This document shows, piece by piece, positions 63,855 through 64,000 of a stretch of 64,000 nucleotides of DNA. How positions within the stretch are numbered: position 1 is the first letter of the stretch; each line of letters starts with the position of its first letter. A program made the position numbers and the translations under genes. The notes below the pieces were generated by a model. The model had not been told where the DNA came from, did no database searches, and saw only the letters and a program-made list of their open reading frames with translations. Source of the stretch: Pelodera strongyloides (taxonomy: Eukaryota > Nematoda > Chromadorea > Rhabditida > Rhabditidae); NCBI GenBank assembly GCA_036852015.1, contig JAANDG010000475.1:1-64000 (forward strand), given 5' to 3'.

Positions 63855-63925
63855 TCTTCTCTTCTCTCTCTTTCTCCCCCTCTCTGTTCTATCTCTCTCT
63901 CTCTCTCGGTCTCACTCTCTATGCT
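63855..63925 (+). repeat. CT-rich tract
   Basis: CTCTCTTCTCTTCTCTC and TCTCTCTCTCTC words over about 70 bases near the window end. Confidence 0.85.
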
Positions 63926-64000
63926 TCTTTTTGTATTTTTGTATGTGTAAATGTGTCTCTTTCTACACCAAGATTTACAAGAACCAGAAGTGCGTCATCA

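Larger units (their letters stand above)
53641..64000. other. Ten-kilobase stretch without a supportable gene
   Basis: Foldback elements, pyrimidine tracts and GC-rich palindromic words (CGCGAAGCGCGC near 54795 and 60600) take up much of it. Frames of 60-120 codons (57665-58024, 60900-61205, 62316-62639) overlap frames on other strands and lack splice partners. This looks like an intergenic or large-intron region. Confidence 0.5.

Overview
The window looks like nuclear DNA of a nematode, most likely a rhabditid close to Caenorhabditis. Genes are split into small exons whose introns end in the extended TTTTCAG-type acceptor, two genes look like nematode-specific serpentine chemoreceptors, and one is a PAN plus ZP (cuticlin-type) protein. 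There is no bacterial gene organisation. Nearly all single-frame ORFs are chance or antisense. The genes below were assembled by hand from splice sites, reading phase and comparison of paralogues.

Layout. 0.4-14.2 kb (+): a tandem duplication of a two-gene cassette, each copy being a 7TM chemoreceptor-like gene (397-4044 and 8671-11816) followed by an eight-exon gene for a small, Lys/Ser/Thr-rich, single-hydrophobic-segment protein (4512-7421 and 12163-14213). Copy 2 is intact in my reading; copy 1 shows splice-site and frame damage and carries a retroelement RT fragment, a 370-nt poly-G tract and a hammerhead-like motif in one intron. 15.9-21.2 kb (-): a sixteen-exon PAN-PAN-PAN-ZP gene plus one orphan exon. 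22-29 kb: no supportable gene. 29.0-41.4 kb (-): a gene dominated by 24 near-identical 204-nt exons, split by a BEL/Pao LTR retrotransposon (32965-37876). 41.8-48.9 kb: mainly noncoding, with gene fragments. 48.96-53.64 kb: an inverted-repeat-bounded element holding a 795-bp tandem duplication and a short spliced gene. 53.6-64 kb: no gene I can support; pyrimidine tracts and foldback elements.

A recurring theme is a set of short foldback (MITE-like) elements with TTAA at both ends, about fifteen copies in several sequence families. Empty-site comparisons inside the window (LTR against LTR, repeat intron against repeat intron) show directly that TTAA is the duplicated target.

Strongest leads: (1) the hammerhead-ribozyme motif at 2162-2258, in which every core segment and all three stems are present but in an order that gives two kissing hairpins instead of a normal hammerhead; (2) the 24-exon homogenised array interrupted by a BEL/Pao insertion; (3) a spliced, acidic ORF set inside that BEL/Pao element; (4) the duplicated chemoreceptor plus small-membrane-protein cassette.
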